Source: Leucosporidium creatinivorum (lineage: Eukaryota > Basidiomycota > Microbotryomycetes > Leucosporidiales > Leucosporidiaceae). Taken from it: a stretch of DNA of 64,000 nt. The position numbers were made by a program, and so were the translations under genes. Where the stretch lies: the NCBI GenBank assembly GCA_001600635.1, contig BCKL01000004.1, forward strand, positions 348,878-412,877, given 5' to 3'. The notes below the pieces were generated by a model. It made no database searches and had not been told where the DNA came from. It saw only the letters and a program-made list of their open reading frames with translations. How positions within the stretch are numbered: the first letter of the stretch is position 1; every line of letters begins with the position of its first letter. Shown piece by piece: positions 36,024 through 46,411 of the stretch.

Positions 36024-36292
36024 TCTATCGAGTAAGAAGCGACGAGGCAAAGATGTGGGAGCTGGACAACCCTTGGCGGCGCCTGACTCTTTCGACCAAG
36101 TCCCGCCGGCCTCGGCAATGACTCGTATTTCTGTAGCTAACTCGAGATTCTGTAGCTGATTTGATTGCTCATGATTCATGCTCTGCTCTCTCCCGCTCTC
36201 TGGTTCTGCATCAAACTCCGCGGCCTCGCTGTTCTCCCCTTTCTCGCGCTCTCCTTCCTTCTCTGCCTCGGCTCGACTTGCTGCTCTTCATC
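36024..36292. promoter_or_regulatory. Divergent promoter, ARG3 / AA14-like gene
   Basis: 269 bases between two divergent start codons. Two CTGTAGCT words occur at 36,130-36,160. A TCATGATTCATG palindrome-like stretch (36,169-36,181) contains the half-site TGATTCAT, which resembles a Gcn4-type element, but this is only suggestive. Confidence 0.4.
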
Positions 36293-38381
36293 ATGCGGCT
36301 CTTACCGCTTATTCTCTTAGCTCTGCCCCTCGCCCGAGCTCACATGTCCATCTGGGACCCGTACGCCTCGCAGCTCCTCATTCTCGGCGGTGACTGCTGA
36401 ACCCTTTCCCTCGGCATCGCAGAGGCATGTTTGCTTTCAATGGCCCAACCGGATGCGAGAAAGACGATTGCGATTCAAAGCCTGTGAATCCGCTTGGACC
36501 AGGATGGGAGCAGGACGAGTGGTGGTGTGAGCTTCGGCGCTCGGTGATGCCCTGTTCCTTTCTTGCGCCGATAGCTCACGCTCTGCATCCTACAGTTCGA
36601 GGTCCCGCTTACAGGTCCATCCCTCCTCTACCATCTACTCTTCCGTCTCTCACCTTACCATCTCCCTCCCCTCCTCCCTCACAGATCCGCCCTCCCCTCT
36701 CCCTCCAACGCCTCCCTCCTCCCGGCCGGCAAGACCTGGAGCACCCAGATAACGTGTCACAAAGCTTGGTCCTCTTACGGCCATTCACCGACAAAGGAGG
36801 ACGAGGAGTTGAGCTGCTGTCCTAATTCGCCGGGTCAGTCCGGACCCCAGCTAGAGCTATCGCCGAAGTGAGAGCTGATGATTCGGAAGAGCAGGTCCCT
36901 ACCATGCGGATCCGGATGCGAAGAAGGTGGATGCGAGCTTGATTGCAGGGTGCGCGTTGGGGATCGTGGATACGATGAAGCTGGAGGAGGTGACAATGGT
37001 GAGCCGCCCTCGGCTTGAACGTCTTCTTTGGTTGCTGACTCATGACGTCGAGCAGGACAACATCGTAATCTTTAGTGTACAGCCTGATTGCGTCAAACAA
37101 AGAGTCACAACTTTCGAGGTGTGTGCTTGCCTTCACGGAGTGCAGAAGCAGAACTTCGGCGCTGATCCCTTTCCTCGCGACAGATCCCAGCGGACATGCC
37201 TTCATGCACAGGCGACCACTGCATCTGGTGCGCTACGTCTATACACCACGCTAGGCTCTAACTGACCGCTAAACCGACAGCGCCTGGTTCTGGCTGGCAA
37301 ACACCCTGTGCCCTCGCTCGGCGTTGCCCTCGTCCTCCTTCGCTGACTTTCGTCGCTTCCATAGGGCACCGGAAACTTCTGTGCGTTCTCTCGTCGCATT
37401 TTATTTCTTCAACTAACATCTTCCATCCTTCAGACATGACCGGGTTCTACTGCACCATCACCGGCTCGACGTCGACCAAAAAGCTCGCAACGCCGAAGGA
37501 TCCTATAGGGTGCAAGGGTGATCCCGGGAGCTGTGTCAAAGGTGCGAAGAGGCCATTGTATGTCTACAATACGCCGAGTAATGGTGAGTGCGCTGAGGGA
37601 AGGGACGGGGGAAGGGAGCTGATCTCGGCGCTCGGTCTCGGCACACTCGCTGATAGTCGTCTCGCCGGGAAACGAAAATCGAGTGAGTTGTAGTCGCGAC
37701 GCTTCTGGATTTATTTGTTGACCTGCTTTTCACCGCAGCCATCTTAGTAGGTCTTCCACCTCGCATTCCCTCCCCCTCGAGCTTGGCCGACCTCGTTCTG
37801 TTGCCCTGCACAGCGGCCCCAACTGGTCCTTCACCATCATGGGTGCTCAGACCGGTACATCCTCCACTCCATATCTCCCTCTGTCCCGCCTTCAGCTGAC
37901 CTCTCCGCTGAACAGACATTTTCACCGACTCGGACCCCTCCGCCGACTCAGTCAAACCTAGCTCCAACTCGGCGGGCGCTTCCACCTCTACCAGTAGCGC
38001 CGGTACAGCAAGTCATTCTTCGTCCGCTACCTCATCTCTAACAGCAGCAGCAGCAGCAGCAGCGCGTAAGTCCTGCTCCACCTCCCGCGCTTCGCTCGGC
38101 GCTCACCTCCCCTCCCCTTCTCCCCAGCGGCTTCCCCCACCTCCTCCCTCGCCCCCACACCCTACCTCATAGCTTTAGCAGCATCAGGTCTCATCCTCCT
38201 CCTCCTCCTAGCCCTGCTCTGCTTCCGGACCCGACGACGAGCAAGGATTTCGCCAGCTGCCACCGGCGGCGGCGCCGAGGAGGAGAAAGGCTTGCGAGGG
38301 GGAGGGGGTGGGGAGAGCAGCAGTGATGGTGGTCAGGGGAGTGAAAGTGAGGAGGAAAGAGGAGAGAGGAGACGGAGGTAG
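36293..38381 (+). CDS. AA14-like copper oxygenase with C-terminal membrane anchor
   Basis: Resembles AA14 lytic polysaccharide monooxygenases (copper enzymes that cleave xylan on cellulose). The signal peptide MRLLPLILLALPLARA is followed directly by His, so signal cleavage would expose the N-terminal copper-binding His (HMSIWDP). After splicing, blocks match the family: GPGWEQDEWWFRGPAYR, LPAGKTWSTQITCHKAWSSYG (second copper His), VDASLIAGCALGIVDTMKL, EEVTMDNIVIFSVQPDC, IPADMPSCTGDHCICAWFW and LANTGTGNFYMTGFYC (axial Tyr). A Ser/Thr/Ala linker with an Ala run (CAG repeat at about 38,041-38,065) leads to a helix ALAASGLILLLLLALLCF, then RTRRRAR and an acidic/basic cytosolic tail. Stop 38379-38381. 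About ten introns. Activity is inferred, not certain. Confidence 0.75.
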
Positions 38382-39360
38382 CTTGCAAAATGTCTTGCTT
38401 TTTAGAAAGTCTCGCCGTCCGCTCGGCGACGAGCTCGACGTCGAAGATCCGTCTGTTCTTCATCCGAGATCACCTTCTGCAGGAGAAAGCAGGCTAGAGA
38501 GAGGGAAACGCACGAGGGTCGAGTTGGCGGGGATGATGTTGCCCATAGCGCGCGAGCCGTAAGCGTAATCGGGGGTGCAGGTGAGGGTCCTATCCGGCGC
38601 CGAGGTGAGGGGGGTGGGTCAGCTCCTCTTCCAGCTGCCATTTCCTCGCCATCTAGCCCAGCGGTAACTCACGCCTTCTCACCAATCGAAATCTGCATGA
38701 CTCCCTCATCCCAGCCCTTGATGACCTAGTTGTGACAAAACGAGAATCAGCGGCACTGCTCGGCGAAGACGAGAGCGTTTGCCGTGATGGGCGGGGGCTC
38801 AGGGGGCGGGGAGAGCGGTATGCTGCGCGCGACAGACTCACAGGACCTCAAGTAGGATTGCTGCTGACGGGCGCAGGACAGAGGCGAAAGTTTGGCGCAA
38901 GGGAGCTGGAATGATCTCGGTTCGAGGTCCAGGAGAGGAAGGATCGCCAACTGAGCCCTTATGGGCGGTCTTGAAGAGCGTTCGGTACATAGCTCTGTCC
39001 CAGAGAGACAAGGAGTTGATTGCTTCAGTCGGAGAAGGAGCATCGTGGCGTTGTCGATGCAAGGGAGGAGCGCAGCGCCGAGCCTGACGACTGAGCAGGT
39101 GGGAGGGAAGGGAGTGAGCTGGCGCCGTAGAGGCCGAGGAGAGCATGGCGTTGCAAGCGAGCAAGACTGAACCTTGAGTACCGCAGAGCTGGTGGAAGAG
39201 CAAGTAGCTTTCGCTGACCATCCTCTCATCGCCGAGCAAGCTCGAGCTTACTTATGAAAACAGCTGGTTCAGGTCGGCTACATATGCACACCGGCCTGTA
39301 GGCCGACAATGAGATGTATAAACACTACCCGCAGCTTCCCTGCAATTCAAGAGCCAAGGC
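38382..39360. other. Region holding the FKBP tail copy; otherwise no gene
   Basis: Contains the truncated FKBP copy (38,427-38,770). The rest, 38,771-39,360, is about 590 bases with no recognisable gene; it has scattered GCCGAG words and a TATAAA at about 39,316. Confidence 0.4.
38427..38770 (-). pseudogene. Truncated tandem copy of the FKBP12 gene tail
   Basis: Nearly the same sequence as 39,379-39,722 of the intact FKBP gene: the exon with VIKGWDEGV and SIGEKA, the intron after it, the exon with [26 protein letters not shown], and the DVEL start of the last exon. The final residues differ (DVELVAERTARLS instead of DVELLKIN), and the first exons and start codon are missing. VPQL has become VMQI. 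Splice sites are still intact. Confidence 0.88.
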
Positions 39361-40206
39361 TTAGTTGATCTTGAGGAGCTCGACGTCGAAGATCTGTTTT
39401 CGGGGCCGAACGAGAACTGGTGTCAGCTCTACATACTCGTAGGGAGGGGAGCAGGTGGAAACGCACGAGGGTCGAGTTGGCGGGGATGATGTTGCCCATA
39501 GCGCGCGAGCCGTAAGCGTAATCGGGGGTGCAGGTGAGGGTCCTATTCGGCGCCGAGGTGAGGGGGGTGGGTCAGCTCCTCTTCCAGCTGCCATTTCCTC
39601 GCCATCTAGCCCAGCGGTAACTCACGCCTTCTCTCCAATGGAAAGCTGGGGTACTCCCTCATCCCAGCCCTTGATGACCTAATTCGAATAAACGAGAATC
39701 AGCGGAACTGCTCGGCGAAGACGGATCAAGCGGCCTAAATCGCCGAGAGCGGGTGCAAGGGGGGGGAGCGAGCCAGAGGACGGGGTAATGTAGGCTCTAG
39801 GGTGAGATCTAGCTCACCTGTCCGACACCAATCTTGGTCTGGAAGGGCTGGTTGCGGTCCCTCGAGGAATCGAACTTGTTGCCGTTAAGGAGGGTTCCCG
39901 TGTAGTGGATGGTGACTTGTTGATTGGGAAGGAGGGACGGGAGTTAAGGGAGGGTCAGCTGAGGTACAGAGAAGTGCCACCTAAAGCTGAAAGGCAAGCT
40001 CAAAGCTCACCAGTGTCTCCCTTCTTGGGGAAGGACTTTCCATCTCCTCCGCCGCGGCTTTCGACTTGGACTCTGTGGTGTTTAGTTGTACAAGATCAGT
40101 GGCCAATCTCCTGACTTGCTCGGTGCAATCGCCCGGGCTCCAAGAGACGAGCAAGAAGAGCGAGAAGAGACGGGAGACGAGGCGGGAGACGAGTGACGCA
40201 CCCCAT
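39361..40206 (-). CDS. FPR1: FKBP12-type peptidyl-prolyl isomerase
   Basis: Cytosolic prolyl cis-trans isomerase, the receptor of FK506 and rapamycin. Exon 1 is only five coding bases (ATGGG at 40206-40202), joined to [21 protein letters not shown]. The family core follows: [82 protein letters not shown]. It ends in LKIN with stop at 39361-39363. Drug-binding and active-site residues are present as far as visible (Y, F, D of the FDSS region, VIKGWD, and the AYG...I-P-N-S-T-L loop). About 110 aa, normal for FKBP12. Its 3' half has been copied just downstream. Confidence 0.93.
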
Positions 40207-40431
40207 TTTGTTGCTGTTGTTTCTGTAGGCAAGTGAGGAGAGAGGGGGAGAGTAGTGAGTTGGGTGTGATCTACTACAGATTAGATGAGTGAGAGGACGT
40301 ACAGTAGTTGGACGGGTGAGGTGCAGATGAGAGAGTTGCGCAGCGGAGAAGGGGCACGTCGAAGGTTCCCTGAGCTCGGACGGTCTTTGGCTCCCCTCTC
40401 GTCGCATTGACTCGAATCAGCTACAGAACAG
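40207..40431. promoter_or_regulatory. Divergent promoter, FPR1 / TRIR-like gene
   Basis: 225 bases between divergent start codons. No TATA box or known operator can be named. Confidence 0.4.
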
Positions 40432-41120
40432 ATGTCAGCCTCAGCCTCACCAGCAGCACCTCGCGAGTCTACACCATCCTCAGCAACAGCAACAGCCACC
40501 TCAGCAGGTCCCTTCGCCTCTGCACGCAAGAGTGCTCCTCCCCCTCCTAAACCTGTAAACGTCTTCTCCTCCGATGGTAGCTTCTTGGAGAGGTTCAAGA
40601 AACAGAATGAGGAAGCGACTAAAGAGAAACAGAAACAGGAGGATGCACTAGCAAGGTCAGTCTAGTCTGTGTTGCGCTTTCGAGTCGAGTACGAGTCCCG
40701 CGCTGCTCTTGATCTCGCTCTATGTACTACAGCAGGATGCAGCAGGTGCAGACGAGTAGTAGAAGCAGCAGTATGCTGACCCTCTGCATCACATTCTCTC
40801 TCCCCCTCTCATCGCTGACGTCCTCGCTCCTCACGCCTCCTCCTTCCCCTCTCTCCTCGCTGCACCTCTCCCCTCGTCCACCCCTTCCTCCTACACACCA
40901 AAACAGGAAGAAAGCCGCCGACTCGCGCTTCAAGAACCGCGGCAAACGTCCAGCGGCAGCTCCCGCTTCGACCTCCACCACCACCTCCGAAGATGGTTCG
41001 GCGGCCAAGAAGAGGAAGGATGGCCATGAGGGTCTGAGCGAGTACCAGAAGGAGGTGGCGAGGTTGAGTGCTAGGAGTTTGCAGGATGAGGGCGCGGGGA
41101 TGAGGCCTTTGATGAAGTAG
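40432..41120 (+). CDS. TRIR-like (C19orf43 family) nuclear protein
   Basis: Small basic protein of two exons (40432-40655 and 40907-41120) separated by a 251-nt intron. The start ATG at 40432 opens a Ser/Ala/Pro-rich leader. Then comes PVNVFSSDGSFLERFKKQNEEATKEK, which resembles the human TRIR/C19orf43 motif (F-x-x-DGSFLE-x-FK). A lysine/arginine-rich middle follows (FKNRGKRPAA, AAKKRKDG, a likely nuclear localisation signal), and the end YQKEVARLSARSLQDEG-x-G-x-RPLMK corresponds to the family's YMAEV...TRPLVK terminus. In humans TRIR is reported as a telomerase-RNA-interacting exonuclease; that function here is only an inference. Confidence 0.65.
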
Positions 41121-41433
41121 TTGAGAGGCGAGGGGAGCGCCGAGCAGCAGGCGCAGGGCCGGGGAGGCACGAGGGAAGGAGGGAGGCGGAGGAGGAACTT
41201 GTAAATATGATACCCCCACAACTCGCAGGTTTCGGTTTTCCATCTGTCCGCTGGCTGTAGCGCGAACTGGAGTTTCTCTGCTCTCCTTCCACTGCTCGGC
41301 GACCGTCTCGCTCGACCAAACCTATCGCCGACGCTCTTGATTCTTCAGTCCACTCGACCGACTTGGGGGTACAAACATCTTCCCTCCTCCCTCCTCCCTT
41401 CTTTCCCTCTCTACACCCTTCTGTCACTCTCAT
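41121..41433. terminator. Convergent 3' flank
   Basis: 313 bases between two facing stop codons. C/T-rich on the plus strand at 41,380-41,430. No gene is visible. Confidence 0.4.
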
Positions 41434-42337
41434 CTACTCGTCCTTGCCCGTCCCAAAGTCGTCCTTCTCCGACTTGATGGTCAAATCCGACAGGTCCGCC
41501 TGGGACCCGACGGGGATCGAGTTGGGCGAGGCTTGGTCAAAGGTGCTGGTTGTGGATAAAAGAAGATGAGAGGGGTTAGCGCTACTGTTGCGAGATAGAT
41601 TGTAGCTGAGCTGAGCTGAGCTGGGCGAGGACGCTAATGCCAGTCGACCGAGCTTGAAAGCTGGATCGGATCGGCGCCGCGAGACGGAGGTGATGGAGCT
41701 ACAAATCTGTAGCTCATCATCCCTTTGCTGTCTGCCATCGCGCGAGCAGCAGCTTCCCACCCACTCCGCTCCAACACGCATCCCCTCCCCTCCCCTCCCT
41801 CCTTTCCTGCTCCCTAACCGCACCATCCCTACGCGCTTCCAAAACTCACCCAAGGTACCTCAACCTCCTCACAGCCGGCCTCTCCGCCTCCTGCACCAAC
41901 AGTTTATCATCCGCGACCTTGACGGCCAACTCCAAATGCTTCTGATTCCTCTCCCTCCACAATTCAGGCGAGGGGGTGAGGTTATGTTGGATGTAGCGGG
42001 TTAGGTAGGGGGTCTCGTCGGAGGAGGAGGAGGCGGGGTTGGAGGAGGGGGAGATGCGCAGGAAGAGGAAGGAGGAGAGGCCCAGGAGGGCTAGTTTGGA
42101 CCAGAAGGGGGCGGAGAAGCCTGTTCGTTGTACAGCAGTGAGAGGTTAGCGAGCTGTAGAGCGGTACAGAGAGATGTGGAATGGCGCACCCTCCTCGGCG
42201 TAGACCTCGCCGGAAGCCTCAGCGTGGCCGTGGTGCGAGGACGAGCCGTTGCGCCTTTGAACGGCAAAGCCCTGTTGGAGTCCTACAGGTGATGGCCGGG
42301 CGCGGGCGGCGAGGAGGAACGAAGAACGGGTGGCCAT
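41434..42337 (-). CDS. Complex I 17.8 kDa (NUXM)-like mitochondrial subunit
   Basis: Likely accessory subunit of mitochondrial NADH:ubiquinone oxidoreductase. The start at 42337 gives a mitochondrial presequence (MATRSSFLLAARARPSPVG). After an intron comes one membrane helix (KLALLGLSSFLFLRI), then TPYLTRYITHNLTPSPELWRERNQKHLELAVKVADDKLLVQEAERPAVRRLRYLG. After a larger intron (about 41,550-41,850) the last exon reads STFDQASPNSIPVGSQADLSDLTIK. The W-x-x-RN-x-x-HLEL...QEA-x-RP-x-RR and F-x-QASP-x-x-IPVGS-x-ADLSDL blocks recall the Neurospora 17.8 kDa subunit. Assignment is from memory of this pattern, so moderate confidence. Confidence 0.62.
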
Positions 42338-43740
42338 GGCTTGCTACTACGGCAAGACGAGACGGCGAGAAGAGATGAGGGAGACGAGGTGTGCGGGATG
42401 TGACAGAGGCCAACCAGAAGGAGGGCGGTTTTGGAACCAGAGGGTGGGTTGGGAGAAGAGGCGGGAGAGGGCTGAGGGATGTAGCAGCAATCTCGTTGCC
42501 TAGCTAAAATAACTTGTCTGCCCTTTGAACCCCTCAGAAGAGTCAGAGCGAGCATCTCGGTCGAGGCGAAGCAGCTCAAAGCGACCCCGGGCCGCCGAGC
42601 ACTTGGAGCAGGAAGAGGTAAAAGGATCGAGTGTGGCACCTCGGAGCAGCAGCAGCTACTATCAGCTCAAGAACCTTCTTGCCCGTCCCTTCAGCTCTCT
42701 GCACCCTACTCTTGCTGTTCTATCGCTTGGCCAACTCTTCGCCGAGCTCAGCGTCGCCCTTCCTCTCGGCTCGCAGAGCGCATCTCGACGCACGAAGCGA
42801 TCCAGAAACGGGTCATACTAATCTCACCGAGTTCCAGAGGCTATCCAGCCCTACTCCTCATGCCCTCGATACGCCTCAACGCCGAGCAACTCGGACCTTC
42901 GCTCGCTCGCTCGGTATGAGCCGACGTGCTGGCGGGTCTCTCTGCTCACAGAACAGTGGGTGGAAGGAACAAGAAGATCTTCACCTGTTCCAAGTGAGCA
43001 TCGAAGTCCACGGCAAGGGTCCTTCGAGGTGTCGGGGTTCTGCGAGTCCATCGCCGAGAATCTATCAGCTTCTCGCCTTCGCCTTCCACACTGCACTGAG
43101 AAAGAAAGAGAGCCTACCTTTACCGCCCACGTCATACTCTCCGTGACCCCCTCTCTCAGCGCCTCCATATCCAACAAGTCCCTTACGGCCTTCTCAACTA
43201 TACGTAGCGAGCAAATCGAGGATCTAACAGAGTCGGCTCTCGAGTCGGGCTGTGGCTCAGAGCTCGTGAGAAGTCTATAATACATGAAGACTGCTACCCA
43301 TGCTCACCTGTGGCTCAGAGCTCGTGAGAAGTCTAAAGCCAACAGATGATAGCCGCTCCCTCAGCCTAAAGCCCGCTCCTCGACTCTACTCTCNTACATC
43401 CCGATCTACTCCTCCTAATCCCTCCTCNTCTCTCCAATCCCTACCAACCGTACGGTCGGTCCTATCCATCTCTCCTGAGCCCATCGAGGGAGAGATGTCG
43501 TTCCGAGCTGGGACGAGCGAAAGCCGAGCCGAAGGGAGGTCGAGCGAGTTGAGGGAGGAGCGAAGGGCGAGTCGTAGCGAGGTCGAGCGAGTACTGAAAT
43601 GAGTGCTGATATATTGTACATGGAATGGTGAAGCGATAGAGGTGCGAATGCCTATGCTCGGACAGGATCGGGGGGCCGAGTCGTCTGGCCATGACTCTGA
43701 GCGGTCGGGGCCGATCGGAGTGGAGAGGGTGTCCTCCTAG
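42338..43740. other. Long region without a confident gene; short repeats and two N bases
   Basis: About 1.4 kb. A weak protein-like stretch on the plus strand at about 42,960-43,280 (FTAHVILSVTPSLSASISNKS, then LTESALESGCGSELV) could be a remnant exon, but I cannot place it. A 28-bp direct repeat and two undetermined bases (43,394 and 43,428) lie here, so assembly quality is lower than elsewhere. Confidence 0.4.
43250..43335. repeat. 28-bp direct repeat
   Basis: The word beginning CTGTGGCTCAGAGCTCGTGA occurs at 43,250-43,277 and again, unchanged over 28 bases, at 43,308-43,335, a 58-base period. Two N calls follow within 100 bases. Confidence 0.85.
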
Positions 43741-44150
43741 TGAAGGTTGGGGGGCATGATGGGGAGGTAGTTGTCTGAGGGGGAGGGGAGGGGGAATTCA
43801 TAGCGGTTGATGGGGACGACTGTCGGAGCGCCGAGACTCCTGGTACTCGCGGTTCCACCGGCAGATGGGTTTGTGCGTGGGGAAAATCTTGGAGTTGACA
43901 CTCCTTTTCAGCAGCCATAGCGGCGGAAGCGGCAGGGGAGAGGGGAAAAGAAACGAGCAAGTCAGCATTGCCGAGCTTCGGTCGAGCTTGCTCAGAGAGG
44001 CGCTTGACCTACTAGACAATCCCCTTGCACCGAGAGCACAGCATCAATTTGACCCCATCCCCCTCCCTCCTTCCCGAAAGCACACTTCGCAACGCACACC
44101 CTTCAGGCTCAAGTCTCGCATGCCAGCCGAGTTCTTGGAGCCGGCCGGTG
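43741..44150 (-). pseudogene. Decayed MYND zinc-finger gene
   Basis: Remnant of a MYND gene on the minus strand. Pieces of the finger are legible: a CEVC knuckle after MRDLSLKGVR, then in another frame KLMLCSRCKGIVY, then after an intron KECQ, and in a third frame FPTHKPICRWNREYQ. No single frame links all zinc ligands: a G-run indel separates the first two knuckles, and another separates KECQ from the H...C end. The upstream 370 bases match those of the intact MYND gene at 46,034, so this is the broken member of a duplicated pair. Confidence 0.65.
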
Positions 44151-44730
44151 CAGTTTAAGGGGGGTGACGATGAGGAGGAGGCTACCTTCGTGCAGGGTGG
44201 AATCGGGCGGGAGAGTGGTGCGCGTTTGGATAGGTGACGAGGAGGCCAGCTGGGGAAGGAGAGCTGGCGAGGAGGAGGAGGAGGAGGAGGAACAAGGAGT
44301 AGCAGGCGGTGGAGTGCAGAGGAAAGCGAGTATGCGGGTCTTCGGAGTAGTGGTGGTGAGCTGTAGCGTATCCTGAGTGTCTGGCGAGAGTTGTAGTCGA
44401 GTCGAAGCTTGTAAGACGAGTAAGGCGGAGGGAGAGAAGCGAGAGCTCGAGGCAATCGAGGCTCGCCGCGCGCGCTCGCGTTCGGAATCGTCTCTTTGCC
44501 TCTCTCGCTCATCTCGTGTACCTCATCTCGGCTTCTTTCGCACAGCTTGTATAGAGCTCGCTATGGCTCCTCATTCCGCCCTTCTGCCACTCTGCAAGCT
44601 CTTCGCCGAGCTCGTCCAGGCTGTCGTCTTTGAGCAGCGAGTACGCGAGCTGAACGCGCGAGCAGACAGCACCCAGCTACTCCTCAGTTCACATGCTGGT
44701 GAGCGCTTCACCCTCGCTGTAAGCTCATAG
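44151..44730. repeat. Copy A of a duplicated divergent promoter region
   Basis: The region 44,340-44,600 resembles 46,200-46,430. Shared words are CTGTAGCGTATCC, TCGAAGCTT, GAATCGTCTCT, CTCATCTCG and an ATGGC start in the same relative place. Here the plus-strand frame after the ATG (44,563; MAPHSALLPLCKLFAELVQ...) runs only to 44,730 and does not continue into a PCI protein, so this half also looks decayed. Confidence 0.6.
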
Positions 44731-46034
44731 CTCGCCAGCTCGCTTCTCGGGGCTCGGCGATCTGTTCGCGAGAACTGGGCGTCTTTGCCTCCAGACTGGA
44801 CGCACGATGCATGGCAGCATCACTTCTGCGGGTTCCACGAGCAGTTTGCTGCCCATTCCATTGAACGTCGACGTGTGGGGTGCTAAGATAGGGCTCGAAC
44901 GGTCAGCGTCGAGCGTCGAGCCGAGAGAGAAAGCGGTTCGGAACTTCGAACTCACCTCCAGCGCATCAAAGAAGACCCGAGCTTGCTCTGGAGTATATCC
45001 TCCGGGTGTTGCCAGCAACTTTACCCGAGCTTGCTCTGGAGTATATCCTCCGGGTGTTGCCAGCAACTTTTGCGCGTCCGGCAGGCTTGCAGCCCAGAGG
45101 ACGTCGAGCGCGATGCACGCCGGAAGGTCGGGCGGCCAGGACTCGGAGCGAGCAGGGTCGAGGAGAGTCGCTAGTGTATCTTCCCAGCGGGTGTTGAGGG
45201 GGATTCGAAGGACTGCCGAGCCTTTTAAGCCGGTGAAGGAGGCCAGGACAAAGTTATTGCGCGGGACGACTGAGGATGAAGCGCCGAGCAGCGGAAACGA
45301 GTGGCTCAAATCAGCTCAAGTTGAGCACACGACGCCAGCAAGGCGCAGAGAGGGAAATTGTGTACTCACAGATTGGAGCCCTGTCCATCGTTCTCTCATC
45401 CACCATCAGCAGGATGAGCGAGATGCAGGCGTAGGGGCCGGTCTCATGCTTCCTTTTAGCCATCTGCGCTTCGGTCTGCATACCCGTCTGCGCCGCCGGC
45501 CCGAACTTCCTCTCCATCTTGGCGTAGCTCAGCACCTCCCCCTTGCTAAATCGGAAGCGCGCCTTGAGGTTCTTCCGAGTCGGCTCGAGCTTGTGATCGT
45601 GCCAAAAGTGGAGTCCAAGGATGTGGCTATGGTTGATAGCGTATGGTCGGCCGAGACGGAGGGGAGTGCGTGCGCATTGGATGAGGTCCTGATTGACAAC
45701 GTCGAGGAACTCGCGGAAGTCCTGGGCCGTCTGAGCGCTCGCGGGAGTGCTCAGCATCTTCTGCTCCATGATCCGCTGGAGCTCCCGCTGTCGTTTGCAG
45801 GACACCTTGTGATCCGGAAAGTGCTGTACTTGGCACTCCCGTGAGCAGCTTTACGGAAGAGAGAGAGGGTAGAGGTCAGTCCGAGGCTCGGTCGAGGCGG
45901 CGAGGACGAGATCCAACCTACTAGTAGGCCGTTCTGCACCGACTACACATGAGCAGCTCTCCTCCTTCCTTCGCCGCCTTCGTGGTGCACATGTCGCAAA
46001 GCGCCCGCTTGCGTGCAATACTTGCTTCGGACAT
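44708..46034 (-). CDS. MYND zinc-finger protein
   Basis: The start at 46034 gives MSEASIARKRALCDMC, then ELLMCSRCRTAYY. Across an intron (GTAGGT...GTAAAG) come CSRECQ, FPDHKVSCKRQRELQ. This is a complete MYND set: C-x2-C, C-x2-C, Y-C-S-x2-C-Q, H-x3-C. The body has LHFWHDHKLEPTRKNLKARF and SLILLMVDERTMDRAPIC. A 16-residue segment (LLATPGGYTPEQARVK) occurs twice in tandem. After a last intron the frame can run to a stop at 44708. The same layout (N-terminal MYND plus ~250-residue body) is found in the genes at 59.9-61.1 and 61.5-62.8 kb. Function unknown; MYND domains usually mediate protein contacts. Confidence 0.72.
44975..45070. repeat. 48-bp perfect tandem repeat inside a coding exon
   Basis: Two identical 48-base units, 44,975-45,022 and 45,023-45,070. 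The unit length is a multiple of three, so 16 codons are duplicated without breaking the frame. Confidence 0.95.
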
Positions 46035-46411
46035 GCTGAGTTGCTGACCCGGTGGTCTAGGCGAAGCGAAGAAGCTTCCGACAGCAGGTATAGACCTTGC
46101 GACATTGTGACGCCTGATAGTCGAAGTCCACGGAGAGTTGGCTAGTCGAAGGGAGGAGAGCTGGCGGAGGAGGAGGGGCGACGAGCGAGCGAAAGGAGGA
46201 AAGCGAATCGGCGGGTGTCCAGAGTAGTAGCGGCGGGCTGTAGCGTATCCCGAGCCTTCGTAGCGAGCTGTAGGCGAATCGAAGCTTTGCAGACGATAAA
46301 GACGGAGCGAAAGGAGCAGGCTCGCATTCGAATCGTCTCTCTCCCTTCGTCGTTGATCTCGCGTAGCTCATCTCGATTGATTCGGCATTCGTACAGCTCA
46401 ACTATCTCGCC
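46035..46411. promoter_or_regulatory. Copy B of the duplicated divergent promoter
   Basis: 377 bases between a minus-strand MYND gene and a plus-strand PCI-family gene. Homologous to 44,150-44,560. Several TGTAG-type words (CTGTAGCGTATCC, CGTAGCGAGCTGTAGG) lie here. Confidence 0.5.

Noticed and set aside
38041-38065. CAG repeat as an expandable microsatellite of interest
   Set aside because: It is short and encodes a poly-Ala part of a low-complexity linker; unremarkable by itself.
42338-43740. Transposable element in the gene-poor stretch
   Set aside because: No reverse transcriptase, integrase or transposase motif, no terminal repeats; only a short direct repeat.
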